From assembly GCA_023105745.1 (NCBI GenBank), contig JALGQZ010000018.1:16687773-16751772 (forward strand): 64,000 nucleotides of DNA. Reading direction: 5' to 3'. Below the pieces are notes generated by a model that saw only the letters and a list, made by a program, of their open reading frames with translations, did not search any database and was not told the DNA's origin. Each line of letters starts with the position of its first letter. Within the stretch, counting starts at the first letter, position 1. The position numbers were made by a program, and so were the translations under genes. Shown here piece by piece: positions 21,875-33,973 of the stretch. The DNA is from Austropuccinia psidii. Lineage: Eukaryota > Basidiomycota > Pucciniomycetes > Pucciniales > Sphaerophragmiaceae.

Positions 21875-23893
21875 TGTAAGGTTTGACTATGAAACAATAA
21901 GTAAAAATTACTAATTTATTACTTATTGTACTCTGAATGTCCTTATAATTGAAATAAATAAGATTAAAATAATAATAATAATAATAAAGAAATATTATTA
22001 TTATGGCGTAAAAATATTATATTATAAAATAAATATAATAATATAATTAATATTAAATGAAATTATAATATTATAAATAATATATTAATATAAAATAATT
22101 AATATATTATAAAGCTCTTTATTATTGTTACCAACAAATAATAAAGGCGTAAAAAATTGTTTTTTATAAATAAAAAACAATTAATAACAATAATATTACT
22201 AATATTAAAGTTATGAATTAATATAAATACTATTTATATTAATTAAAGAATTATTAAGAGAGTAATAATAGAGAAATTATTATAATAAGAGAAAATAACC
22301 TACTTTTAACACTTAATATAATAATTTTGAAGTATTTTACGCCAAAAAATATAAATACAACCTTTTCAAATTGTATTTACAATAAAAATAAAGAAAATTA
22401 CAAATTATTCTGGATTTTTACGTGGAAATGAGTTTTATAGAGATTTTTTAACAAAAACAATTAAATAAATGATTTAATCACGTCAAAATAGATGATTATG
22501 GCAAGGAGGTCTTTGGTCTTTAATAATATAATGCTTTTATATATAAAGAATAAAGAAATTACCTTTGATTTAATTGATTTAATGTTTTTGATGCGTCTGA
22601 GGGGTAAATAGAGTAAAAAGAGCTCTATTTATAGTAAATACCTCCCTCCTAGAGTCCAACAGGCTTCTATTAGACGTGTACTGATCATATCCACTGGAAT
22701 TGATCAATATTTTAAGGTTTGAGGGTGATTACATCATGATCAAACCATATTAAATCATTATTGCACCATTATTTAGAGTTATCACTATAACTCTAAGTTT
22801 GATGACATCAGAGGCTTGGCAGAACCCCAAATTTCGTGGATTTTATTAGTTTTAATCATAAACTAATAGTATTCACCAATTTTATCACTCTTAAGACTGT
22901 TAAACTTAATTTAAGGTTACAGTATGTGATTATAACAGCTCAATTTAAGCTCAAACTTTGATCCTCAATAACTTTTAAGGTTTTCACGCTACAGCAATTC
23001 AGAGAGTGAATTCTGATAGCCTGACATAACCTTATTATACTGCCAAGAGCTTTTCATTACATCATCAAAACTCTAATTTTGATGATTTTTCTTGTAACTC
23101 CTCTTTTCTGTTGAAATTCAATATTTTAAACTTCAAACCTTGATTTCAGGGGGTTATACCCTGAATTTAATAATAAAAATTACGTCATTCTTCTCGAATA
23201 GACTAGTAGAATCCAACTGTATACTTTTTTTTAAGTTTGGACTACTTTCACAACAAAGTGGTCAACAGCTCTGTTGATTTTTATCAATATTTCCTCATAA
23301 GTCTTAACCTTGTTTATAATTTGCAAAATAAAGCTCATATCTGTGTTCTTACAGTAATTACGTGATAACTTTATTTTTGGTTCATCATTCTAGCATGTAT
23401 ATTTTAGAAGATATTAGCTATGATCACTGAATATATGCGTTGACCAAAAAAGTGCATATATTCAGGATAATTCCTTAAGTATTGATTTTGGGAATTAGCT
23501 TATTAATTGTTTTATATGTGAATTTTTGTTGGGAATCCACTGGTACAATTTATTTCACATGTTGTTTCATTAGTTTCTGAGATAAATAAGATTTTATGGT
23601 TTTTATAAGGTATTATACCTTATAATTCCTTAAATATTGACTTTACAGATATGCCATAAAAATGGTATATGTGTATTTTTCCATGGGGAATCCAATGGTA
23701 TAATTTGTTTTACATGTTGATTCATTGGTTTTTAAGTTAAACCAATTTTAGTACCAATTTATGGTATTTTTTGTATATTTGAGTAATTATTTTTAGTATA
23801 TAATTATTCTAATATAATTATATTAAAGGTATAATTATTCTGAGTCTTTTTTGTGACCTTATTGGGTATGTGGTCATATCTCAAAGGCTCACA
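21875..23893 (-). repeat. Element B 5' LTR (right copy)
   Basis: This 2,019-bp copy pairs with 3482-5500. The right target duplication CATAC is at 23894-23898. It would be the promoter LTR for the minus-strand element. Confidence 0.95.
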
Positions 23894-23898
23894 CATAC

Positions 23899-24637
23899 CA
23901 AATTGAAGATCTCATTAAGCCCTTCAATTCTGTGCTCTTGGTTTCTTGATATCTTAAGAACTGACTGAGATATCTTTATTGGAAGGTTTTTCTAGCAATA
24001 CATGACTGTATTAAACTTGTATCAAACAGCATTGCTCTCATACTTAAAATAATATACTTATCAAGATATAGCTTCTCTAAAATCATCATTATTGATCATA
24101 CAGACACCAGAACAACGTCATCCAAGTGCTGACGTGGCAGGTGAAAAGTTTTTTCACCCTGTATTGATCCAGAATGATCATTTGTGGTTCCAAAACCACA
24201 ATTCTGCCTCTATTGACGTCAGAATTGATGATCCAGAACCACAGACTGATCATTTGAGTGAAATCTTTCACTCCTCTGGCGTGGGAAGAGTTAATAACTC
24301 TTGACAGTCTTGAAAGATATAAAAGGAAGGGTTTTTTCCTTGAAAACCCATCATCTTATCTTATTATCCATATTCTTACATGACAAAACTGTTATCAATC
24401 AGTAGTGTCCTTAGAATCATTATTAAAGATATAATTAGAATATAATTATTGTAGTACCTCTTTACAGTCAAAATATATTAGATTATTTCAACCCAGGTCC
24501 TCAATAGACTCATCACCACTGTTACCACGTGGCAGTAGGACCTGAAGATTTAATTTTATTTGTTTTTGACGTGTCACAGTCATAATACTAGCTTGTAACT
24601 ACATTTCATAGCTACTATATAGACTCACCCTGAAACA
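23899..24637 (+). repeat. Element A 3' LTR, second part
   Basis: The sequence from CAAATTGAAG onward continues the LTR that stops at 3481 and matches the solo LTR from 48708 to 49444. It contains inverted repeats around GTGGTTCCAAAACCAC near 24182-24202. It ends in ACTCACCCTGAAACA, slightly altered from CTGACA. Confidence 0.88.
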
Positions 24638-24645
24638 ACAAGTTC

Positions 24646-25240
24646 ATGTCTATGGTGTTTTACCGTACATTCCATCTTGCACTTGTCAGCACTGAGTATC
24701 ATCACTACTGTTGGAACAAGGATCATAATAACTATGGGATCGTGGAGGCTTTAATGGAGCAATATTTTACTTATTTGAAAAGAGAATGGAAGTCTATTCA
24801 AAAGGATGCAGAGTATCTGGTAAAAAAGAAGGAGAATCAAAAGCTCGCAAAGATTTGTCAAAGGGTTAGTTACTGTATCTCTTCTTCATTGTGAAGTAAA
24901 TCTGATGATAATCTGATTGATGATGTGCAGACCTGTGAGCACCATTGTGAATGGTGTGATACAAAAAGTGGCCTTACGTTGGCACTCAGGCCTTTTTAAT
25001 GAGTTGGTATCAAAAATTAATCAAGACATAGAGTTTTGTAATTGGATTAAAAAAAGGGTAAAAAAACTATAGATAGACTGCCAAAAATATGATCAACAGA
25101 TGATGGTGATATTCCTGAAGGGCTATCTTTTCAGGTATTTGATCAATATTGGCTTAAAGGTTGTAGTAAGATGCAGACTATCACCCTCAAAATACTTGAA
25201 ATTCCAGTTATTAGCGCAAATGGCAATGCTCTGAAATAAG
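24646..25240 (+). pseudogene. Degenerate host gene fragment, unrecognised
   Basis: The plus strand has protein-like segments in changing frames. The first (24646-24860) reads with a lysine-rich helix, LKREWKSIQKDAEYLVKKK. It meets a plausible donor GTTAGT near 24864 and an acceptor TGTGCAG near 24930. A later segment near 25095-25240 reads IPEGLSFQVFDQYW followed by a hydrophobic stretch. Stops separate the parts. I do not recognise the family. The fragment begins within 10 bases of the right end of element A's LTR, so the insertion may have cut it. Confidence 0.35.
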
Positions 25241-25670
25241 TTAGGAAAATAAATGTATAGCACAGTTACAAATTAACATTTTGTGAATTATTTGTGCAGG
25301 GGTAATACAATCTGATTATTATTTCTTAAAGATGCAACAACTTGCTAAATATGTTAGAATATAAATGATATGAATTGGAATGTATCACCATCTCCCTTAG
25401 AAATGATACTCTATTGCTCATTTTCATTGAGGAAATATTGAGGAAGCCCAATCCAGCTCATGGTGTTCATGATTGTGGACCTGTGACGGGGTGAAAAGGA
25501 ATTATCAACTTTTTCAAACACAAATTAGATAATATCAGGAAGGCTCACATGGCTAATTAGTTTTTCTTTTCTTGGACATATTGGTGATTTGAATATGGGA
25601 TTCCCATGGAGAAAGCACTCAGAATAGTAATACAATCAGGGAAAAAGATGAGCTTGAAGGGTATCTTACG

Positions 25671-27947
25671 CATGTTGACCTCAACTGAATTAGGAGTGAT
25701 ATAGTGAATGACCTTCACAGGTCATCGTTGGCCAATACAATGGAGTCGATCAACAGCCTGAGCCTCAATGGCTGGGTTCCAATTGTACTCCTGGAAATGT
25801 GGATGTAACTTTCCAAAAATCACAGTAGAACTTTGGGGTTCCCCTAACCATTAAATAGCCTATATTAGCGCAAGTAATATTGGGCCAGTGCCAGCTGTGG
25901 CAATGGATGCAATGAGTACTTCACATTCAGGATTATTGAAGAAAATCTCCAGGGCCTTCTCCTCTGCTCATTCTGTAATTGATCCATCAATTCGTGCTGA
26001 AAGCATAGAGTGATGGGAAAATGCAATACCAATTCTACCATAAAGAGAAGGTCAGATGGATTCAATTGGTAATGGCTGCATATTAGAATTAACTCACAAA
26101 TCAAGGAATTGGGTCCATTGCGTATAAACAACCGATTTGGTTTGACCACAATTTGATTGTTTGTTCTTCAGTAAGATTTTTAGGAGGTGTGCAATTTCAC
26201 TCCTCATGATGCATGTTTCCACATCCATAAGAGTTTGTGTGATTGTTTAGGAGTTATCCTGAGTTCTCCTGCCCTTGTGGCCTTCCAAATCCACATCCAC
26301 AATTGTGTTTAGCATGATGTGATGGTTACAACATATTTGCAGCTTATTAATATTTCTGAAATATTCTCCTTGTCCTTTGCTTTTGGATGATAGGAATTCT
26401 TTGTATAATGTGGAATATTCTTGATGCATTGTTGGGTTGAGTGGGAGCAGTTCATAATCATGGCTAATAGTGGGAAGGGATTTGAGATGTGTGGTTTTGG
26501 TGTGGAGCAAGCTTAAATGTTGCAATTTCAAATGCAAAAAAATTGTTGCTACCTTTGGAAAGACTACTCAGGATGAATGGTGGCCAGCTATCTTGATCTG
26601 AGCTCTGGGTTTGGGTGATGAATGATATTATGCCCAAAAGGTCATAAATGATGTTGTGAATAGGTGTGCCCGTTAAGCATATTTGATTGGATGATAGGAG
26701 GATATTAATGGCATGGTGAGTGGCAGTGTATTGAGAGCAAATATAGCTAAAAAATGGGGGAAGGGCTATTGCGTATAAAAGGTAATTTGAATCATTTAAA
26801 GATCAGAAACTCACTGTGCTTCATCCAGAATTATACAATGCCAATTGATTTTAAAAATGAATGATGTAGAGGTATGGGTTTGTTTAAATTCTTGGGTGAT
26901 AGTATTGTAAGAAGTGATGATGATATCCCATTTTAAGATTTTGGTCTCACATAGTGAGTGACGAGTGGGACCATGGTAGATTTTGGCTTGCAGCGCTCCA
27001 GCCTGAGCATGCTTGGATATTTCAGATTGCCAGTTGGTAATTAAGCAAGGTGCGCGTGGAGTGTTGGTGGTTTGTAATTAGCCGCTCCTTGAAGGTACCA
27101 ATTAGAGAAATGGCCTGAATAGTTCTACCTAATCCCATATCATCCGCAAGCAGTCCTCCAAGAGGGGTATTGGTCGAAAGGGATTTGAATGAGCTGACAA
27201 CCTTGTTAGTAATTATGTGCCTGGCATTAAAAGTGGATCCAGGGGGTGAGGTGGCCCAGAGGTTACGGGCTGATTGTCCATTGGGGATTTCTTGATCCAA
27301 AAGAAAAGCTAGTCCAGTATCTTGATGTGGGAGGAGGGGGGGTTGAAGAATGGAATGGGGAGGTCTGATCCACTGGGTAATTGTATCAGTTTTTGCTTGG
27401 AAGTCAATGAAAAGATAGCAGGATATGAGGGTGGCATGGAGTTCGAAGCAAGAAATGTGGGAGTAAAAATTTGACATTGACTGTGAGTATTACAGTCATG
27501 TTCTTTAGGCATTTCAAGCTTAAAGTCTTGATTTCAAAGACTTTCAATTATGAATAGGATGTTTGGATACCATGTGAAGAACATCAATGCTAGATTGGGT
27601 TTCTGAAATGAGCAAGGATCTTTTGGATAATTCATAAAAACTCCCTCAACAAATAATGTTTGAGAAGGATTGGATTGGCAATTTTCAATCCATGCCCCAC
27701 CAGGACCACAGTGCATGAACGTTTGTGGTGCCCCAAGGAATTGTAACAACTTCTTGGAAAGGGTGCCAGGGAGAGAGCCAATAGTATTCTGGTGATTGGG
27801 GAGATATATAAATATGTTGTGTTGATTGTGCCATAGGATAATACAAGAAGATAAGAGGGAATTATCAGGATTTGAGGTTATATCACAATTTATTTGAATA
27901 CAAAGATTAATCATCCCAATGCAAAGTGGCTGTGAAGGGGTTGACAT
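25671..27947 (-). pseudogene. SNF2-family DEAH helicase/ATPase, degenerate
   Basis: The minus strand encodes the motifs of a SNF2-type DNA-dependent ATPase in order. Motif I is PLGGLLADDMGLGRTIQAI near 27105-27165, with the Walker A lysine changed to arginine. IIITSYNTI is near 26910. DEAH is near 26815, split by a 68-bp intron at 26747-26814 (GTGAGT to TTTTTTAG). CLTGTPIHN is near 26665. The linker NINKLQICCNH follows, then the helicase C-terminal part (GSITE..EILIAS-like) near 25890-26000. Motif VI, NWNPAIEAQAVDRLHCIGQ, is near 25730-25785, followed by VIHYITPNSVEVNM. Several frameshifts and stops break it, for example a TGA after GSITE and one after IGQR. The probable N-terminus starts with an ATG at 27947. 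Intact relatives remodel chromatin or act in repair. Confidence 0.82.
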
Positions 27948-30149
27948 GATGGCTATTATAAATTATTTGGGGACAGTTGAAAATTATATGATCGGGAAGG
28001 GGTAGCTAAAGGGAATGAAGACCAATAAGCGCCGGTGGGGAACTTATATGAGAGGCATCAATGGGCTCAAAGGGGGATGGCCTGCAGTTATGTGCATGGT
28101 TGTTAGGAAGATGGGCCTCTTGGCCTCATAATTTTCATATTCAATTTGGGGCATATATCAAGGAAAGGTGGCAAGAATGTGGGTGCACCAATATGAATGC
28201 TAGATGGGCCGCATATTATGCAAGGATAGGTAGACCAAGGTTCATATAAACATATCCAAAATTGGGTGTGTTGTAGAATCTTATTGTACAGTGGCATGCA
28301 GCCATGTTTGCTGGTGTGACAGCAAACAATAAGTGTATCTTCCCCCGTTTATTTGTTGTACAGTGACCTACTGGGCAATGGTGGGAGTGGATAGGAAAAT
28401 CTTACTGTGGGGATCTTTTTGGTGTGGGCGGGTGAGGTATGTTCGGTGTTGTGCCACCAAATATGAGATTGGTTTTGCCTGAAAATTCTTGTGGACTGAT
28501 GCCTACTGGAATTTCAGTGGAAAATGTGTGGCTTGATCAAAGGGGAAACCGTCCGTGAGCCTTGATCCACTGACACGTTCACCCCTATTGCATTTGCGGC
28601 TGTTACTCATTCACCCAGATTGTCATCAGGGTATTTCCCTCACATGTGTGAGAAACTCCAGACGAATAGGCCACCTGCCCAAGGTATTTTTTGGATGCAA
28701 ACCAGGCGCAAAAACTTCCGCGGGGTGTGTGAAATTGTGCGGCATATGACCCACGGTGGCGGAGCCCCACACATAAATAACCAGCCTCAGGATCATAGGC
28801 GGGGGGTTATGCTAATGCGTATGAGGCTTAATCAAATCCATGCTGATTGGTCTCACGTTTTGGTGCACAAGCGGGACACCCACACAAGCAAATAGCTGGT
28901 CAGGAGACAGGCACGTAAAGGGTCCAGCAGGCATGTGAAAGCTCCCTGCATATGAAAGTGTGTGGGGGCCCGACAATAAGCGGGCACAAAAAACATGTGG
29001 GGAAAGTCATTGTTTTCCCCGACCTTGGCACTGGAGTGAATCCACCATTTGCATATGACCCAAATCATTAGTCATCCAACTATGCACCCCTTACATTAAC
29101 TTGGATTACACCAGCATTGGTGCGGTAGTTAGGCGGAGCTCTCCAAAAACGTGCATCAAAGGGATGAATTTGAGAAATTTGACTTGATGGCTTGGCGTTA
29201 TTGCATGTTACATTCTTGTACAGCTTTTGCTCTGGCCCGACATTGTAGTACGTACAAAGGTGTACGTAATACTACGTATTACAGTGCTGGCTACATAGCT
29301 TAGGATGGTGTAATACTACTTCGGCCTGCATGCATATAGCCAATGGTTATTCGCCTTCCAATTGTTTGCATATACATAGCTCATGTGCCCAATGCTCAGC
29401 ACTGTGATTCACCCAATTTGCACACGCAAGCTGAGCAGGTCATGGTCAAAACTCCATGTGGAAGTTTTTGGTATAGCCATGGTTGGAACCATTTTTGCAA
29501 TAGTTCATTGGAAGGCTCAGTTTTCAGAACTTCACCAAAGCCTGTGATATGCTGCGCCTGGCTGAAATGTCATCCAATGTTGTTCCAAATGATCAGATTG
29601 TGTGCTTACAAAAATTACCTAGCAATTGCTCAGCATGGTGCATTTGATATTGTTATATCAATAGCTCAATAACTGTTCAGCTCAAATGTTCAGCCACTGA
29701 GCATTTCAATTATGACCCCAAAGAATACCTGAGCAATGGGTAGACCCAAGCTCATGCTGTATTCACTTGTCATACAGAAGCCTGACCCTTTGTTTGAACT
29801 CTATCACCCAGCCAAAATACTGGTATGCTCGCCGCGGTCACCTGTGACCAAATGCACCACATGCTTTTCTGCATGGGGAATTTGGGGACAGCACCCATCA
29901 TGCACACTCAACGAGGCCTTCACAAAAGCCCTCCTGGGTGATTTTGTGGCTATTGGAGGAAAAAAAGGGGATTTGACTGAGTCTGACAATTGAATCAATT
30001 GCAATACTCAGCCAGAACCCCTTTGTTCCTCTGCCTCACACAGGCATTTCCCTTCTCACTCAATTTTGCCAACATGCTTTGAAGCTGAGCCTTTGTCAGG
30101 TGCTGCGACTGCTGTGACTGGCTCAGCTTCACCATGGTAAAAAAGACCC
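27948..30149. other. Host-like sequence without a recognisable gene
   Basis: The base composition is closer to balanced than in the retrotransposons. Several 60-110-codon open stretches occur on both strands, but none shows a known motif, intron pattern or repeat support. A minus-strand stretch at 28103-28297 (YPCIICGPSS..FLDICPKLN) has a possible zinc-binding cysteine pattern but is too weak to call. Short inverted repeats around TACGTA lie at 29240-29285. Confidence 0.5.
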
Positions 30150-30460
30150 TCTTTGCCTGACAAGCCCTCCACTTTTTTCCAGATCACCCGCTCTTCTCAT
30201 TTTTGTGCGTATTCCCCCTCATCTTCCTGCCTTTCCACTCTTTTCTATTGCACTCCACTAACCCCACTCCCCTTCCTTCTCACTCCATGTTTTTCCCGCT
30301 TATACATCCAGAACCCCCCTTCTATCCACCTCATGTGTCTCCTTCATTTAAAACTTTCTTTGATATTATGTTCCGATATTAATTCTAACTCTTTGTCATG
30401 ACTTTCCTTTAGAGTTTTCCAAACTTCTGGATAGAGCGTCTTTATTTTGTTTGCGTTTTA
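30150..30460 (+). promoter_or_regulatory. Pyrimidine-rich tract upstream of the cysteine-cluster pseudogene
   Basis: The plus strand is strongly CT-rich from about 30160 to 30350, a common feature of fungal promoters upstream of transcription starts. It lies 200-400 bp before the first exon seen. No TATA box or start site could be fixed. Confidence 0.35.
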
Positions 30461-30546
30461 AATTTATAATTCATTGTATGTCATCATTTCTTTTCTTGAT
30501 TGTTCACTTTCTATTCAGTTACTAACCTGTATTCTCTTGTTTTTAG

Positions 30547-31773
30547 ATGTTGTGCACTTTATGCACTAAGTGCGGTATCCCCTGCATTTGCTCCTCACCA
30601 ACAACCAACACTTGCAAAGCTTGCTGAAAAGCACACAAGAAATTCTTGTTTGTTGTCTGAACCTTCCAACCATGCGTCCAGAGGAGTTCCCGCCCAAGAC
30701 GCCCTTGCGAGGACTCCTTTGTCGTCAATGATGATGAAAGTATTCCCGAGCGTGAATAGACACCAGGACCCCAAACAGGCAGAGAGGAACGATTCCAGAC
30801 AATTAGCCCTGTCCCTTCCAGTATCAATTGGTCCACCCACCAGCTGATGGTCACTTCACTCCTTGACTGGAGTGAAGTGATTACATGGCCAATGAAGGAT
30901 GGCGATGGCAAGAGCACATTTGAGCTTGGGCCAATTGTCACCATGTCTTGTCACCAATGAGATTCAAATGCCAAATTAAGTTTTCTTTTTCCTCCTTAAT
31001 TCATTTCTGTTCACGCAATCATACTGACTTTTTTTCATTATGCATAGAACAAAACCCACCAAATCCCCCCCGACAAGACTCACCCATTCCATGTATGCCT
31101 CGCAAGCAAACTCCATGGCACCCGATGGTTGGAGGACTTATCCCGAGGTAAGGAGCCAACCTTCCCTTTTATCATTTTAACTTTGGAATCAAGCTAACTG
31201 ACTCTTCCTCCTTTTGTAGAACCCTCCCAGCACAATGGGCCACCTGTTCCTGGCCCAAGTCCATCCTCCAAACCACCTGAATATGTTCTGACTCATGAGC
31301 CAGAACCTGAGGTTGCTCCAACGCAATCCACAGAGGATCCTTTTGGTAAGTCACCACTTCTCTTTCTTTACTCCCATAAACTTTTCCTCACCCCTCCTTC
31401 AATTATCCCTGGCTTGTCCCACTACTCCCCGCGCCGTAATCATCATTGACAATACGCCCATTGGATCCCCCCCTCCACTCCTACCCCAGTGCCCCTGAGA
31501 ACCAGAGTTCCAAGCTCCCCTCATTCCCACAATGACGCTTGACAGGAATTTACTGACTTACAACCAACTTTGATGATTCCTCAAGCCATCGTCCATGAAT
31601 TAATCAACCATTGCCGCTTTCTCCACATGATTTCTTTCATGGATGCAACTCATCGAAATGAGATGCACCAGGAATTCTGGGAGGAACTGAACAGCCTCTG
31701 TTGCCAGGCACTGGAGGCTTATTTAAAGGAGGACATCACTGGGATATTCTCCCAATATCTAGAAAAAGAATAA
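30547..31773 (+). pseudogene. Multi-exon host gene with N-terminal cysteine cluster, broken
   Basis: An acceptor (branch site ACTAAC at 30521-30526, AG at 30545-30546) precedes ATG TTG TGC. The first exon reads MLCTLCTKCGIPCICS, a dense cysteine cluster that may bind zinc. It is broken by two TGA codons and one TAG, then ends with WSEVITWPMKDGDGKS. Further exons with good borders are 31048-31147 (PRKQTPWHPMVGG), 31220-31345 (proline-rich, EPEPEVAPTQST) and 31546-31773 (MIPQAIVHELINHCRF..FWEELNSLC, ending in TAA). The introns between the later exons are GTAAGG-TAG (72 bp) and GTAAGT-CAG (200 bp). The layout resembles expanded cysteine-rich hypothetical protein families of Agaricomycetes, but I cannot name a function. 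Confidence 0.6.
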
Positions 31774-32159
31774 AAAAAGACTTTTTCCTCTTATTTAATT
31801 TTGTAATACACTCTTTTAAATTAGTTTGTTGTAATGAATACACCCTTTTTTTCCATTTTTGTTATATTATTTTTTCCCGTGAATTTCTCCTTTTTTGGCC
31901 ATTTGTGTAAATCACCTATTGTGTGATAATAATTTTTGTAAGTGCCCCACTAAATGTTTCAGTCAATATTCCTTGGTGTGAACCTCTTTTTCCAAAAATG
32001 CGCAAAGAGTCACCATTACGGCCTTCTATATTTTCTTCTGATATTGTTGACAACCATATCAGATCTTAACTGTCAAAATGTGGGCGTTCCCTGCATGTGA
32101 GCAATCCACTGCAGATTCATGAGACATTGCCTTTCCTATGGTCACACGCTATTAATCTT
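31774..32159. other. Intergenic, nothing recognised
   Basis: This stretch is T-rich just after the stop codon, in keeping with a 3' untranslated region. No gene, repeat or element end was found in it. Confidence 0.5.
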
Positions 32160-32715
32160 AGTCATGTATTGAATTGTTTGAATAGTTGGGAGCCTTCACA
32201 AGCGGAAGGATTTGCATGTGAATTGTTGGAAGCCTGCACTGGCATAAGGAATTGTTTGAATTGTTGGGAACATTCACAAGCTTCAGGATTTGCGTGTGAA
32301 TTTTTGGAAGCCTGCACAGGCATAAGGAATTTTTAGAATTGTTGGAACCTGCACAAGCGTAAGCATTCATGTGTGAATTGTCCAAAGCCTGCACCGGCGT
32401 AAGGAATTGTTTGAATTCTTAGGAACCTGCACAAGAGTCAGGATTCGCGTGTTAATTATTGGAAGCCTGCACCAGCGTAAGGAAATGTTTAAATTTTGGG
32501 GAACCTGCACAACGTAAGGATTTGTGTGGGAGGCGTTGGGAGCCTGCAATGGCATAAGGATTTGTTTGAATTTTTGGGAGCTTGTACAAGTCTAATGATT
32601 TGCATGTGAAGCATTGGCAGCCTGCCCTGGCATAAGCAATTGTTTGAATTATTGGAAACCTGCACAAGCGTAAGTATTTGCGTGTAAAGCATTGGGATCC
32701 TGGACAAGAGCAACA
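32160..32715. repeat. Minisatellite, about 85-bp units in two half-units
   Basis: About six to seven imperfect copies alternate two related half-units. One contains GCCTGCACNGGCRTAAGGAATTG and the other ACCTGCACAAGCGTAAGGATT. Each half-unit is about 40-45 bp. Open stretches across it on both strands are products of the repeat. The core CAAGCGTAAGGAT also occurs in the minisatellite at the right end of the window. Confidence 0.85.
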
Positions 32716-33973
32716 AACCAGGACAAGCATATGATGGAATGCCACCATACATAATCCATTTCACCCTTTTTTCATGCGAGCCGCCCTATCTCTCCAATTC
32801 CAACCCATCAAAACCAGGTGTATGCTGTATGGTGCATTACCACACCCCTATTCTCCAATGACCTGCTAACTCCCAGCTGCATCCACACTCCCTCATTCTT
32901 CTAAATAAGATGAGATTGTATTACCATCCCTGATTTGATAGCCTGCTCTCTTGCCAATCTCATAATAGCCATTGTGGGAACTCCTTTTGTTGTGGGATAA
33001 ATAATAGGCAGTACCTTGAGGGGGAAATTATTGGTGAGTCTGTTTTGAATTTCAGAATTAGCCAATAGCCATGGGTGCTAAGGTGTATTAGCTGCCCCTC
33101 TAAATATACTGAAAAAGATACCCTTTTTGATGAGATCACAAATCAATTATTTAGTTTTATGGCTTTTCAATTAGAGAATTTTCTTCAGCAGTCTCTATCA
33201 GTCTGTCAATGAAAGATCACTATGATAATAATGGTAATAGTTAATATATTTTTTTTTTAATAATTTAGGTTTGCTGAACCTTCTTGTTGTTGATTATAAT
33301 TCTTTCGAATTAATTCTTCTAGTATTCCTTCTTTCAATACCTGAGATATTTTAAAGAATATTGTTTAAGATCACTAATAATATTAATAATAATCTTGATA
33401 GCTAGCTAATACTTTTAAAGTTGATTTAATAATACTAAAAATATAGCTATAGTTATTTAAGGGTAAGATAATTCTTTAAGGGTGGTTTTGTTTAATATAA
33501 AGGGAAGATAAAAATGATATAATAGTAATATAATACTATCAGGATCAATATAAATATAATTCAATATACCTAAAAGGCTTATGACATATGTTATAAGGGT
33601 AAGATGATATCCCTTCTATAAATAAGGGTTATTGATAAATTAGATAATATCACAAATGATAATATCTTCAAACACTACTTCAACACTACTACTATAATGG
33701 TAAGACTATTAAATAATATTAAACTCTTTCATTAATATTATAAATATCTTTCATTAATTAATCATAAATAATACTATAAGATACCGAGCCATGCTACTGA
33801 TCTTTTTCAATATAAATACTAGATTATCCTACTAGAGAAGGGATGGATTGATCCTCAAGATTATTGTCTGAATCAGAAGCATGGGGGGAAAAACAGGGAG
33901 AGAGGCCCTTTATTTATACCTTTTGGGCCCTCCATAGAGCCTTCCAAAAACAAGGGACTTAGAAAGAATTCCA
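32716..33973. other. AT-rich intergenic stretch
   Basis: No gene was recognised. From about 33200 to 33800 the sequence is very AT-rich with many TAATAATA runs, as in the LTRs, but no matching LTR ends were found. Confidence 0.5.

Larger units (their letters stand above)
3482..23893 (-). mobile_element. Element B: Ty3/gypsy chromovirus with element C nested inside
   Basis: This LTR retrotransposon is read on the minus strand. Both LTRs are 2,019 bp, begin TGTAAGG and end GCTCACA on the plus strand, and differ by roughly 20 positions by eye (about 1%). The target duplication CATAC is at 3477-3481 and 23894-23898, inside the 3' LTR of element A. Without element C the length is about 10.7 kb. 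Gag-Pol has three frameshifts and is cut by C, so this copy cannot make a full polyprotein. Its PPT, primer site, gag, pol and spliced 5' region are listed separately. Confidence 0.95.
1..24637 (+). mobile_element. Element A: Ty3/gypsy chromovirus, 3' portion, interrupted by B
   Basis: This is the downstream part of an LTR retrotransposon read on the plus strand; its 5' LTR, gag and protease lie left of the window. Visible are RT, RNase H and integrase coding sequence, a polypurine tract and a 3' LTR that starts at 2715. The LTR is broken at 3481 by element B and resumes at 23899. A solo LTR of the same family at 47943-49444 gives the uninterrupted form and confirms that the two halves join. 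A is closely related to element C in pol and in the terminal bases of the LTR (TGTCA..CCTGTGACTCAAAAC). The last bases read CTGAAACA instead of CTGACA, so the right end is certain only to about 4 bp. Confidence 0.88.

Noticed and set aside
27948..30149. Possible protein-coding genes between the helicase pseudogene and the cysteine-cluster gene
   Set aside because: The open stretches are short, on both strands, and lack splice borders or motifs.
32160..32715. CRISPR-like array
   Set aside because: The repeats are imperfect, contiguous and without unique spacers, and the genome looks eukaryotic.
32158..32764. Several overlapping open stretches on both strands
   Set aside because: These are artefacts of the 85-bp tandem repeat. 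No frame is preferred.
33200..33800. A further degenerate LTR
   Set aside because: The composition is similar to the LTRs, but no paired repeat, termini or target duplication was found.
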